The translations under genes were made by a program, and so were the position numbers. The notes under the pieces are model-generated. The model saw only the letters and a program-made list of their open reading frames with translations, was not told the origin of the DNA and searched no databases. Of a stretch of DNA of 35,941 nucleotides, positions 8,475-17,821 are shown piece by piece (the first letter of the stretch is position 1; every line of letters starts with the position of its first letter). The DNA comes from a virus. The DNA lies in the IMG/VR virus record IMGVR_UViG_3300021185_002242, positions 1-35,941 of that record. One strand, 5' to 3'.

Positions 8475-9728
8475 ATGCCACGCCAAAACCCCTATCAGAT
8501 GGACCCTTTGCTGGCGCAAGGCTTTTCGAATTTAACGAAGGCTTTGATCGGTGATCCCGAAACAGATTATCAGGTGGCTAGGACAAACCGGGTCAACGAG
8601 CTTTTGCCTTTGGAAAAGCAACAAATGCAAGCGCAAATAGGTGGTACTAATGCTAGTGCAGCTGCGGCTAGGGCTTTGGAGACACTCCGTCAAGCGCAAA
8701 CGTTGACCGAAGACCAGATGCGTAATCCGCGAGTGAAGACGGAACTTGCTAACGCGAAGGCTGTACTGGCGTTGGCAGGCCAAAGGGACGCGAGTGCAGC
8801 CCAAACTACTGCGCTTACACCGTCCATGATTGCTGAAAACGAAGCTCAAGCAAGCCGAGGCTTGGCTGCTGCGTTTGCTGATACTGCTTTGGGAAATCAA
8901 CGCAACTCTTTGACGCCATCTATGATTGCTGAAAACGAAGCTAATGCAAGTAAAGGGTTAGCTGCTGCGTTTGCTGATACTGCTTTGGGAAATCAACGCA
9001 ACTCTTTGACGCCATCTATGATTGCCGAAAACGAAGCTCAGGCAGCAAGCTCTACTGCGCAAGCTGGAAACTTCGATGCTAGTGCAGCCCAAACTGCGGC
9101 GCTTACACCATCTCTAATTGCCGAAAATACAGCTCAGGCCGACCAAAGCACCGCCGCAGCCGAAGCCAGCAGAGCAAAAGCTGAAGCTGAAAAACGAATA
9201 ATTCTTAACGCCGGTCAGACAATCGTCACTACAGGTGATGATGGACAGCAAGAAACATTCACTGCTCCAGAGAATGTCGAGGTAGTTTTAGAGCCTGGGG
9301 AGGAAGCCGTTATTATAAAATCAGACGGCACACAGACACGGGTAAAGGGACCGGCAGGGACCGGAGACCCGAAAGATGGTGTGAAAAGACTTGAAACAAT
9401 AGATGCGCAGCTTGCACAGTTTTTTGAAGCAGATGATTTTTCTGACGTGCCTAAATCTCTGCTTCGCAAGATTAGGTCAAACACTACTAGCGCAGCTAAA
9501 GACAAGAATATTGAAGACGTCTCGGCGCAACTGCAAGAACTTCTGTCTCAGACCTTTAAAGGAAGCTCGGTGTTTACCGTCACTACAGGGTCAAACTTTA
9601 GTGTTCCAGCATTCATTGCAAACGCCGCCAATGACAGTCGGATGACTGTAAGTAAAATTGTGGAATTGTATGGGCTTAGTTCAGATCAAGCAAGAAGACT
9701 ACTTAAAGACGTAAGAGCGCAAGACTAG
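8475..9728 (+). CDS. Internal virion protein with 32-residue tandem repeats
   Basis: A 417-residue protein occupying the slot of T7 gp15, between the gp14-like and giant core proteins. Residues about 20-260 are Ala/Gln/Asn-rich coiled-coil-like helix. This region includes four tandem 32-residue units, each beginning LTPSMIAEN or LTPSLIAEN (nucleotides 8814-9197). The middle (residues about 240-300) holds a compact beta region rich in Gly/Thr/Asp, and the C-terminus (330-417) is helical, ending with a possible small HTH-like segment (MTVSKIVELYGLSSDQARRL). The role as a periplasmic-tunnel component of the ejection machine is inferred from position. The repeats suggest a length-variable rod. 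Confidence 0.55.
   Translation: MPRQNPYQMDPLLAQGFSNLTKALIGDPETDYQVARTNRVNELLPLEKQQMQAQIGGTNASAAAARALETLRQAQTLTEDQMRNPRVKTELANAKAVLALAGQRDASAAQTTALTPSMIAENEAQASRGLAAAFADTALGNQRNSLTPSMIAENEANASKGLAAAFADTALGNQRNSLTPSMIAENEAQAASSTAQAGNFDASAAQTAALTPSLIAENTAQADQSTAAAEASRAKAEAEKRIILNAGQTIVTTGDDGQQETFTAPENVEVVLEPGEEAVIIKSDGTQTRVKGPAGTGDPKDGVKRLETIDAQLAQFFEADDFSDVPKSLLRKIRSNTTSAAKDKNIEDVSAQLQELLSQTFKGSSVFTVTTGSNFSVPAFIANAANDSRMTVSKIVELYGLSSDQARRLLKDVRAQD
8814..9197 (+). repeat. Four 96-bp in-frame tandem units
   Basis: Units start at 8814, 8910, 9006 and 9102, each coding 32 residues from the LTPS motif. The 3' half of unit 1 and that of unit 2 are nearly identical at nucleotide level, as are their junctions (GCTGCTGCGTTTGCTGATAC and following bases), pointing to a recent duplication. 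Units 3 and 4 are diverged after the LTPSxIAEN head. Confidence 0.9.
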
Positions 9729-9747
9729 CAAAGTCGAGGGGCAGTGC

Positions 9748-12700
9748 ATGGCCGATATATTCAATCCCTTTGAAGATGAAAAAGTCGCGGAAAAGGCAAG
9801 TATTTTTGATCCATTCAAAGACACAGATTCCGCTGACATTTTTAATCCCTTCGCAGACCTACCGGCGGAAACTGCAATCCCTCCTGTTGCGGCGATCAGT
9901 GAACCCTCCCCAATAACTGACATGCCGCCGGTAGACCCGACAGGTGGTTTCCGCAGTCCGACGTCTGGAGTTACTGAAACGAATGCGTTGCTGGCGCAGC
10001 AGATTGCAGATCAAAACCGCGCAGCGCAAATTGCTAATGCGCCTAATACAACTGAACTGGATTCTGTGTTTTACCCTAAGACTTTCGACCCGGCTGTTAC
10101 TGGGCAGCAAGCATTAGAAACAGAACGCCAAAGGCTTGCAGATGTGATGGAACAACCGGGTCCAACGATTGCAAAGACAGAAGCAAACGTAAACCCAAGC
10201 ATATCACAGGTGCAAGGTCTCCCAGGAAACTACACTACAACCAGGCAACCAGTTAGCGGGATGCCGATAAGTGATGCTGCGGCAATAGACGAGATGGCTT
10301 TCGGCAACACCTACCAAATGCCGAACAATGCCGTTTCGCGCGGCACAGGGCGAATGCTAGGTGTGTTCAATTTGTTTGCGCAGCAACTGGGTTTGAAGGA
10401 TACCGGCGATTACATAGACCGTATGCAAGAGCTTAATAGGATAATTCCAGAAGCTCCAAAAGACGTGCAAGATGGGTTGCGCGCAATCACAGACGAAAAC
10501 AATACTTGGGGCGAAGTCTTTCGCGCTATGAAGGACAATCCTGGTGCTGTTCTTAGTGTCGTTGGCGAAAGTATTCCGCAAATGATACCGAGCCTTTTGG
10601 CTGCTACAGGCACTACTCTGGCAACAGGCGGCAATATCTTTGCTGGCGCGGCAGCTGTTGGTGCAACGTCAGGCGCTATAGAGTTTGGTAATGTCCTTGA
10701 TGAAGAGATTAGATCATCAGGCGTTGATTTAAACGATGATGCAGCAGTGCAAGAGCTGTTCGAAAATCCAGAGTTTTGGGGTCGCGCTAGAGAGCGTGGC
10801 GCACGTCGCGGTATTGCAATCGGTCTCTTCGATGCTTTGTCGATGGGCATGGCTGGTAAGTTAGTCAACATGGCTAAGGTTCGCGGCAGCGGTCGCTTGG
10901 GGGTTGGCGGTGCAGCCGCAGGTGAATCTGCTTTCGTACAAGGTCCATTAGGAAGCGTCGCTGAATTTACCGCTCAGATGCTGGAGAAACAGGGCGGTTT
11001 TCGTGATGGGTTTAATCTCGGTGAGATTGCCTTGGAAGGTGTTGGCGAAGGCGCAATGGGTCCAGTCGATATTGCAGCAGCAACAACTGCGGGTGGTGAT
11101 CCTGTCGCTCTTGCCGCAAAGCAAACCATGCGTGACATCGACAATGCTGAGTTTGCGACTACGGCACAGCAAGAAGCTATTGCACTGTTGCAGCCGCAAG
11201 ACATGCTTTTGGAAGAGCAAATTGTTGACTTGCAGATGCGCCTAAGATCACTGGGGCAGGACAAACTTGCATCAGTTTATGGAACTTGGCTTGATCGACT
11301 GGACACGATAACCCCCAAAAACCTAACGTTCTTGCGCACAAAAGTAGAAGAAGAAGAGCGCAAGGCAGCTGGCGTTGCCTCCCTAAACCCTCGAGTAGAA
11401 AACGTCATGCAAGATTATCTTGCAACAGACGAATTAGAGCTTGCGCAATTTAATGCAGCAATGAGCGACCCACGAACAAAGGACGTAATGGAAGACTTGG
11501 GGCGGAAGATGCAAATGATTGGGGACCGGCTACATGAGCTTGGCTATGACTATAAAACGGTTGCGTCAGACCCTAGCGCTCCAGCTGCCATAAAAAAAGC
11601 AAGAGAGTTTCTGTCAAACGGCGGCATTGCAATGCGCCTTATGAAACAGCTCAACGCCAATGTTAAAGGTTACAAAGGAACGCGCCAGGTTGCAGATGAA
11701 GATTTAAACAAAACAATCGGAAGACTGCAAACCGCTTTGACCGTTGACGTTAAACCCCTAATCGAATCCGCCCCTTCCAATCCGTCCGTTCAAAACACTA
11801 TTCAGAACCCCGCAGCTCCCGTAGCCGACGGTCCAATCCAGCCACCGTCGGCCAACTCGCAGCCGGTTAACGCGGCAAACCCTCCAGACTTGCCACCGCA
11901 ATCGGCTGCACCTTCTCCTCCAAGCGTTAAAACCGAAGCACCTACAGCCCCAGCGGTGCAAGAAACTGCGCCACCGCAGCCAGAGGCTCCTGTTGCAGAA
12001 GAGGCTCCAACCGTTAATCCGCAAGAGGCAGAGCCAGTGGGCCGAGAGGTTCCATCGAAGCCCGTCACCAGCGTACAAACGCCTGACGGACAGGCAAACT
12101 TCAATGTGCAGGGCAGGGTGATCGAGCTTGCCGATCTAAAGCAGGCAACTGGCGACCTTCAACCGCGTGATCGATCAAGAAAAGAAAGCGCAGCATTAGC
12201 CAAAGAACGGGCAGGGTCCATGTTCAACCCAGCCCGGTTGCTGGATGATCCGACGTCTGGATCAGGAGCGCCGATCATTGCGCGTGACGGTACAATCATG
12301 TCTGGCAACGGGCGCGTCTTAACTATGCAAGAGGTGTACGCAAGCCAATCGGATAGTCTCGCAAGCTACCGCGCTGCGTTAGAAGATGCTGGAATAAACA
12401 CAGAAGGCTTTTCCCAACCAGTGTTTGTTCGGCAGCTGGCAGATGACATGACTGTGCAAGAGCTGAAGCGGTTTGCTGATTTGTCGAATACTGAGGCTCA
12501 AGCGCAGATGTCGATGACTGAACGCGCAAGTCGTGACTCTACAAGATTAACGGATAGCAAGATCATCGATCTTTATCGCGGAGACTTTGACATCGATGCT
12601 GCCCAAAACCGGGGGTTTGTTAGCGAGTATGCAAAGAAAATTCTGTCACCTACGGAGCAAGGTGCATTCTTTAATAGTAAGGGCGAAATTAGCCAGGAGG

Positions 12701-15700
12701 GCATATCTCGCGTCAAAAATGCGATACTAGCATCCGCATTCGACAATCCAGATACGCTGGCAACCATGCTGGAAAGCAGCGACGAAAACATTAAAGCTAT
12801 TAGTAATGCCTTCATGGCCGCTGCGCCTAAATTCGCACAGCTGAAAAAGCAAATTGCCGATGGTCGGACTGATGCGCAATTCGATATAACATCTGATCTG
12901 GCGGAAATGGCTAACTTAGTCAGCCGTTTGCGCCGTGAAGGGACTAAGCTGCAAGACTATTACAATCAGTCAGATATGCTTTCGCAACCGGACCCAGAGG
13001 TTCAGAGACTTGTTCGCGCTTTTTACAACGAAGGTCTTACCCGCGCAAATTCGACCAAGGCAATGAAGGATTTTCTGGATTTCTACACAACAGAAGCGTT
13101 ACAGAAGGAAAGCGGCGGTCTGCTGCCAGATGAAACAACAGCATCAGATATAATTGAAGCTGGACGTCAACGTACTGAGGAGAAGCGCAGTGAAGCAAAA
13201 GGACAAAACCAGCCAGGACTTGAGCTTGCGGCATCAGGCAATGTCAAACGCGATGATGCGCGTGGCAAACAAGTACAAAAACGAAGAAATGCGGAAAGTG
13301 GCGAAAGAGCTGAAGCAGTTAAGCCAAGAGCCGAAAGCAAAGTAGATGACGCCCGATCCGAAAGTGAAGTGGAGCAAAGTCTCGAAGGTGTTGCAGAACT
13401 ACGGGACACCGAAAGCACAAGCCCAGCCAATGCCGACACTCGAGAAGAAAACACAAGAGGCACAAAAGCTGGCCGCGTCACGATTGCGCAGTCCCAAACA
13501 CTAAGGCAATCGCTTTACCGGGATGCGTTTGCTGATGCTGGATTTGACGTCGACACCGCAGTCAACCTACCAATTACCAATCAGTACAGAATATTGTCGA
13601 AACTGGTCAAAGAAAAGTTTGGCCTTAGTTTTGTTGAGAAGCCACAGCAAGGCGCTGGTTACGACCAAGTGAATGCTTTGCTCGATGCTTACCACAACTT
13701 ACAGTGGATGACGCATACAATGGCAATGCCGAACAAAGCTATCGGCCTGGACGGTACGCTGGGCTTGGCGCTCCCGCAAAACGCTTGGGGCGGATACCTG
13801 GCCGCTTATGTGAATAAAGAAGCAACTACACCAGAATCATACCAGTCTGACGTGAACCCCGTAACCGGTCCAGTCATCTTAATGCCCGGTCGCTCGAACA
13901 GCTTCGCTCACGAATGGGGCCATGCGCTAGACTACCATATCTTAGACCGGATCGGGAAAAACTGGGACCGAGGTGTCACTGGTCGTATCCGTACCAACCT
14001 TAAAAGTGGCGAAATGGTTTACGCTGACAACGCGCCTCAGAATGTTGTCGAGGCAATGGGCGATCTTATGAACGCCATGTTTATGGACAACGCCGAGGTA
14101 TCTGCCGAGATAATGAAGTTGGAAAGCGAAGTCGCAAGACTGCAAGCCAAGCAAGACAAGCGTACTAGCGGCAAACCTATTAAGAAGCTGGCTGACACGA
14201 AAGAACAGCTGCGTAAGTTACGCGAAGGTAGCACTAAGAAACCAATAGCTAAGTCGCAATACCGAAAGGATGCAGAGACATTTGCCACCGCAAACAAAAG
14301 TGACGTCAACTACTGGACCCGCCCAACAGAAATGTTTGCTCGAGCATTCGAGGCTTACATCGCCCGAAACGTGGAAGCGGCTGGCGGCAACACAGAGTTT
14401 ATTTCATTTGAAAACGAAGCATACGAAATGGCTATGGATAAAGTTAAGGGTGGCGATGACCGCTTGGCGCTAACCTATCCTAACGACACTGACCGGATGC
14501 GGATATTCATGGCAATGGATCGGTTGATGGAGGAGTTGCGCGCTGACGTTATTCAAGAGGGTAAAGCCGCAGATGCACCCGGCGATACCGACATGATCGA
14601 TGCGCAGGCAGAGTTTTACAAAGAAGTCGATCTGACAAAGAAAGAGCGCATCGGGATTATTGCCGATCAAAAGAGAGCCTGGAACGAACACAAGGTTATG
14701 CGGCAGAAGATTAGAAGCCGCCCACAGCGTTACAAGTCTGACTTAGCGCGCTTTCAAGATACAGCTGGTGTTGTCTTAATCAATACGAAGCGCGGCATCC
14801 TGTTTAACATGGCGAGTAGATACAAAGATAATGCTCGCGCAAAAGCATTGATCGAGAGTGTCATCGCGCGGGTTGCTACCGATCCCGGCTCAACTGATAA
14901 CCGCGTTACGGTATCGGGCGGAACTTTTGAAGAGGCTGTGCGAGGCGCGTCTAGGCGTTACGCTGGTATATGGGCGGGATTGCTAGAGAAGCACAAGCTA
15001 GACAGCTTTGGCGCTTTAGATAACAAGGAACTCCGACTGTTCCTAACAAGTGATGAAACAACACAAGCAAATGCGCCAGACAGAATTAAGCGCGCAGCTG
15101 GTGACATCCGCAACAAGTTGCTGAACCCTATGTATGATTACATGCGTAAGAACGGTTTGGATGTAAATTACTTGCCAGAAGGCGGGTTCATGCCTCGCAT
15201 GATGGACGCTCTTCTTGTTGCTGACAGTAAGGAAAACTTTGTAAACGGTAAGCCAGGAGAGAAAAAGCGCGGGGCAAAAGCGCTGTATTCTGACGTCATC
15301 TACGAAAATGAGCTAGGCGCGCTGGATGTGAACGACGCAGAGCAAGCGTCGGCTTTGGTTAAGATGGCGAGAAGCCTTGAAGGCTCGTTAGATGAAAGCA
15401 CCGCAGATGCGGCTGCGGAACTAAAGTTTAAGCTGAAGCAAATAGAACGCGAAAGCGCAAAGCTGGATGATCCAGAGGTGGACCCAGGTGATGTTGAAGC
15501 CAGCATAATGCAGCTTCAAGAGGAAGTGGTGGACTTGCACCAACAGCTTTATGAAGATTTGCGTGATCCCTACAGTACAGAAGCTGCAAATGATTGGTAT
15601 GATCGAGTTGTTCGCCGTCAAGTTGGCGACATATCGCGTCACGGGGTGCAAGGTAGCTTCGCTAAATCTCGTAAGCTGCCGCCAGAGGCCGACACATACA

Positions 15701-17382
15701 TGGTGGATTTCTACCTCGATCCAACAGAAGCAATAACAAATTATATCTCAGGCGTTACGCGCAAGGTTGAGTATGAAAAACGCTTTGGCACAAAGACCGT
15801 TCCAAAGGGTAAGCGCCAACGGACCAGTGGAAACTCTATCGATCCGGCAAGCAATGTTCACGACTTTATGAGCTACGTTTCTGAGGAAATGGCCGCAGCT
15901 GGCATGAAGGAACACGAAGTACGCCAAATACAAAAAATTGTAGAAGTGGTTACTGGAACCGGAGCAAATACTGACTTCGCATTAGAAACAGTTCTCAATA
16001 CTCTTAACACGTTTGGCACTATGGCCTTGCTTCCGAGGGCTGTAATATCAAGCATCGCTGAACCTATGACGGCAGCTATTACAACTGGAAGCGTGACTGA
16101 CGGGTTTCGTACTTTCGCCTATTCTCTGGACGAGTTTGCCACGTTTGTCAGAGGCCGGACAGCTAGAGAGCGCAAGCAATACTACAAACAGCTAGGCAGC
16201 ATATTGGGTGTAATCGATCTGCCGGAGAGCGGAGAGGTTATTGCTAACCGTGTCGGAGGTACAGCAGAGGAAGATTCGAAGAACGCAGCGCGCCTCGGTC
16301 GGTTCTTTTTTAGGACGGGCTTAGTCTCGATTACTAACGCACAGCGCCGTGGCAGCTTACGGGTTGGCATACGTTACCTTGGTCAGCTTGGAGAGCAATA
16401 CGCAAAGCCTGCCAGTCCACAAATGAAAGAACGAGCGCGTGAGGTTTTGCAAGACTTTGGCGTCCGTCCAGACGACATGGACCAGTTTGCAGATTTCATG
16501 ATGAACCTGGAGAAGAATGAGAAAGGCATGTACGAAATTGACAGCATCATAGATCGTTCTGGTGAGCTGTCAGACATGGGCGAGATACTGGCTCTTGCTA
16601 CACGCCGGTTTACAGACCAAACAATTCAAGACCCTAAGATCATCGACAGACCAATGTATGCGGAAAGTCCTGTGGGTAGAATTGTATTCGGCATCCAGTC
16701 GTTTGTTGCTGCGTTCCAGCGCAATGTGCTGATTGCATCAGCAAAGCGTGTTGATCGTGAATACAAAAATAGAGGGGCGGCTTCGGCAACCCTTTATGCC
16801 GGTCTAAACGTTGCACTGCCGCTTGGATCGCTCTTCATGACGCACACCCTTGTATCGGCTGTACGCGAAATGCTGCTAAACCCCGACAAGTGGGAGGAGG
16901 AGAAGGAAGCCGACAATCTTGAAATGTACCTGCTTACTCTTGGCCTTTCTCGATCTGGATTTACTGGGCGCATGGACCCATTATTAAATGCAATGACGTC
17001 ACTCAAGTACCAGTCCGACTTGTCAAATATGATGGTTGGGGCTTCTGGTTCGTACTACCTCAAAGCGGTTCAGCGTATGGCTGGCATTCGGCCTGAGTTT
17101 ATGGGCGGCACAAACAGTCCAAACACGGTATCTGCCGAATACCAATTTGCCCGTGGTGCTTACGATATAGTTGTCCCGTTTGCCTTGAGTATCCTTGCGA
17201 CACACTCTGGGCTTGGTGGAGTTGCGCAAGCCGCAGCTGGTGTGACGGCAGCTGCTGGTTCGTCGCCGGGTGTTAAGCACTGGGTGCTGCGCAACGTAAT
17301 ATATCAGCTTTATGATGAAGAGTATCGACCTGGGCGATCTGGGCGGAAAAAGAAGTCAGAGGAACGGAGTCCCTGGCAGTGA
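9748..17382 (+). CDS. Giant polyvalent ejected virion protein: ParB-like and zincin domains
   Basis: A 2544-residue protein, by far the largest here, started by GAGGGG and ATG. Parts in order: three copies of an I-F-(N/D)-P-F motif (residues 4-8, 19-23, 31-35); a hydrophobic Gly/Ala region (about 265-315); helical region; Pro/Ala-rich linker (about 671-770); a DdrB/ParB-like domain (about 780-925, with DGTIMSGNGR at 847-856); Arg/Glu-rich linker (about 1140-1245); a zincin domain of LPD1 style (about 1248-1590) with HEWGH at 1388-1392; then a long gp16-like C-terminal region with hydrophobic stretches near 2082-2111, 2345-2372 and 2471-2506. Polyvalent proteins of this type enter the cell with phage DNA. 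Here it sits in the T7 gp16 slot, so it probably spans the inner membrane during ejection and delivers the enzyme domains. A lysozyme domain as in T7 gp16 is not seen. Confidence 0.8.
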   Translation: MADIFNPFEDEKVAEKASIFDPFKDTDSADIFNPFADLPAETAIPPVAAISEPSPITDMPPVDPTGGFRSPTSGVTETNALLAQQIADQNRAAQIANAPNTTELDSVFYPKTFDPAVTGQQALETERQRLADVMEQPGPTIAKTEANVNPSISQVQGLPGNYTTTRQPVSGMPISDAAAIDEMAFGNTYQMPNNAVSRGTGRMLGVFNLFAQQLGLKDTGDYIDRMQELNRIIPEAPKDVQDGLRAITDENNTWGEVFRAMKDNPGAVLSVVGESIPQMIPSLLAATGTTLATGGNIFAGAAAVGATSGAIEFGNVLDEEIRSSGVDLNDDAAVQELFENPEFWGRARERGARRGIAIGLFDALSMGMAGKLVNMAKVRGSGRLGVGGAAAGESAFVQGPLGSVAEFTAQMLEKQGGFRDGFNLGEIALEGVGEGAMGPVDIAAATTAGGDPVALAAKQTMRDIDNAEFATTAQQEAIALLQPQDMLLEEQIVDLQMRLRSLGQDKLASVYGTWLDRLDTITPKNLTFLRTKVEEEERKAAGVASLNPRVENVMQDYLATDELELAQFNAAMSDPRTKDVMEDLGRKMQMIGDRLHELGYDYKTVASDPSAPAAIKKAREFLSNGGIAMRLMKQLNANVKGYKGTRQVADEDLNKTIGRLQTALTVDVKPLIESAPSNPSVQNTIQNPAAPVADGPIQPPSANSQPVNAANPPDLPPQSAAPSPPSVKTEAPTAPAVQETAPPQPEAPVAEEAPTVNPQEAEPVGREVPSKPVTSVQTPDGQANFNVQGRVIELADLKQATGDLQPRDRSRKESAALAKERAGSMFNPARLLDDPTSGSGAPIIARDGTIMSGNGRVLTMQEVYASQSDSLASYRAALEDAGINTEGFSQPVFVRQLADDMTVQELKRFADLSNTEAQAQMSMTERASRDSTRLTDSKIIDLYRGDFDIDAAQNRGFVSEYAKKILSPTEQGAFFNSKGEISQEGISRVKNAILASAFDNPDTLATMLESSDENIKAISNAFMAAAPKFAQLKKQIADGRTDAQFDITSDLAEMANLVSRLRREGTKLQDYYNQSDMLSQPDPEVQRLVRAFYNEGLTRANSTKAMKDFLDFYTTEALQKESGGLLPDETTASDIIEAGRQRTEEKRSEAKGQNQPGLELAASGNVKRDDARGKQVQKRRNAESGERAEAVKPRAESKVDDARSESEVEQSLEGVAELRDTESTSPANADTREENTRGTKAGRVTIAQSQTLRQSLYRDAFADAGFDVDTAVNLPITNQYRILSKLVKEKFGLSFVEKPQQGAGYDQVNALLDAYHNLQWMTHTMAMPNKAIGLDGTLGLALPQNAWGGYLAAYVNKEATTPESYQSDVNPVTGPVILMPGRSNSFAHEWGHALDYHILDRIGKNWDRGVTGRIRTNLKSGEMVYADNAPQNVVEAMGDLMNAMFMDNAEVSAEIMKLESEVARLQAKQDKRTSGKPIKKLADTKEQLRKLREGSTKKPIAKSQYRKDAETFATANKSDVNYWTRPTEMFARAFEAYIARNVEAAGGNTEFISFENEAYEMAMDKVKGGDDRLALTYPNDTDRMRIFMAMDRLMEELRADVIQEGKAADAPGDTDMIDAQAEFYKEVDLTKKERIGIIADQKRAWNEHKVMRQKIRSRPQRYKSDLARFQDTAGVVLINTKRGILFNMASRYKDNARAKALIESVIARVATDPGSTDNRVTVSGGTFEEAVRGASRRYAGIWAGLLEKHKLDSFGALDNKELRLFLTSDETTQANAPDRIKRAAGDIRNKLLNPMYDYMRKNGLDVNYLPEGGFMPRMMDALLVADSKENFVNGKPGEKKRGAKALYSDVIYENELGALDVNDAEQASALVKMARSLEGSLDESTADAAAELKFKLKQIERESAKLDDPEVDPGDVEASIMQLQEEVVDLHQQLYEDLRDPYSTEAANDWYDRVVRRQVGDISRHGVQGSFAKSRKLPPEADTYMVDFYLDPTEAITNYISGVTRKVEYEKRFGTKTVPKGKRQRTSGNSIDPASNVHDFMSYVSEEMAAAGMKEHEVRQIQKIVEVVTGTGANTDFALETVLNTLNTFGTMALLPRAVISSIAEPMTAAITTGSVTDGFRTFAYSLDEFATFVRGRTARERKQYYKQLGSILGVIDLPESGEVIANRVGGTAEEDSKNAARLGRFFFRTGLVSITNAQRRGSLRVGIRYLGQLGEQYAKPASPQMKERAREVLQDFGVRPDDMDQFADFMMNLEKNEKGMYEIDSIIDRSGELSDMGEILALATRRFTDQTIQDPKIIDRPMYAESPVGRIVFGIQSFVAAFQRNVLIASAKRVDREYKNRGAASATLYAGLNVALPLGSLFMTHTLVSAVREMLLNPDKWEEEKEADNLEMYLLTLGLSRSGFTGRMDPLLNAMTSLKYQSDLSNMMVGASGSYYLKAVQRMAGIRPEFMGGTNSPNTVSAEYQFARGAYDIVVPFALSILATHSGLGGVAQAAAGVTAAAGSSPGVKHWVLRNVIYQLYDEEYRPGRSGRKKKSEERSPWQ

Positions 17383-17480
17383 ACAAAATAGATTTGGCTG
17401 GCCTAATTGGATTTGTACTGGGAGCTGTTGCAGGATCATCGATCACCGTAAGCGCCCTAATGATGCTTCACTGGTGGTGA
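17379..17480 (+). CDS. Single-helix membrane peptide, 33 residues
   Basis: A GTG start overlaps the stop of the giant protein gene (GTGA), with GGAG about nine bases upstream. The peptide is a short charged head (NKID), then one long hydrophobic Gly/Ala/Leu/Val helix, ending MLHWW. The size and shape fit a small inner-membrane phage peptide. It could help membrane insertion of the preceding protein or act as a small holin-like element; no function can be assigned. The paired Trp at the C-terminus would sit at the membrane interface. Confidence 0.5.
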   Translation: MNKIDLAGLIGFVLGAVAGSSITVSALMMLHWW

Positions 17481-17579
17481 TGGTGTGGCAAAGACAGCGT
17501 TTCGACTTTAGCGCAAACAAAAGGTTAATGCCGCCAATGCCACGGCCCTAGTTACGAAAATACGAATCAAATTTCAAGA

Positions 17580-17630
17580 GCGCAAATTGCGCCAAAAAAC
17601 GAAAAACGGCACAATTTGCGCCGCTTTTTG
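17580..17630. terminator. Bidirectional intrinsic terminator
   Basis: CGGCACAATTTGCGCCG (17607-17623) folds as a hairpin with one A-C mismatch and is followed by CTTTTT, ending the rightward late operon. Read leftward, the same hairpin is followed by TTTTTCGTTTTTT, ending the integrase operon. GCGCAAATTG (17580-17589) can alternatively pair perfectly with CAATTTGCGC (17612-17621), a competing larger stem. It sits between convergent transcription units. Confidence 0.7.
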
Positions 17631-17821
17631 TCCGTTCCTGTCGATCATATGTGGACCTCAATGCTACGAAGCCCCTTATTTTAAGCTGTCGATTGTCGAT
17701 CAACAACAGACAATCTGGTCGGGCTAGAACTATCTACAAGATAGCACAAGCGATTGAAGTTAAAGTCGATATAAGCGATCAACAACATTTTTTTGCGCCA
17801 CTTTTTGGGCCAGTTTGGCAG
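17631..17821. other. Candidate attP / integrase-binding region
   Basis: This non-coding interval between the terminator and the integrase stop is where temperate phages usually carry attP. It holds a 12-bp direct repeat, CGATCAACAACA, at 17697-17708 and 17776-17787, and further GTCGAT-type motifs, which could be arm-type integrase sites. At 17808-17820 GGCCAGTTTGGCA resembles the repressor-region palindrome. I see no tRNA 3' end that would reveal the core sequence, so the attachment core is not defined. Confidence 0.4.
17697..17787 (+). repeat. 12-bp direct repeat CGATCAACAACA, two copies
   Basis: The copies are at 17697-17708 and 17776-17787, 79 bases start to start, just downstream of the integrase gene. 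Identical spacing-separated 12-mers in this position are candidate integrase arm sites. Confidence 0.55.

Noticed and set aside
17480-17551. 23-codon frame (MVWQRQRFDF...) after the membrane peptide
   Set aside because: Too short, no clear ribosome site apart from overlap, and it ends at the terminator region; no support as a gene.
17552-17821. tRNA gene or tRNA 3' end at the putative attP
   Set aside because: No cloverleaf, T-loop GTTCGA-type motif or CCA-adjacent acceptor stem could be found.
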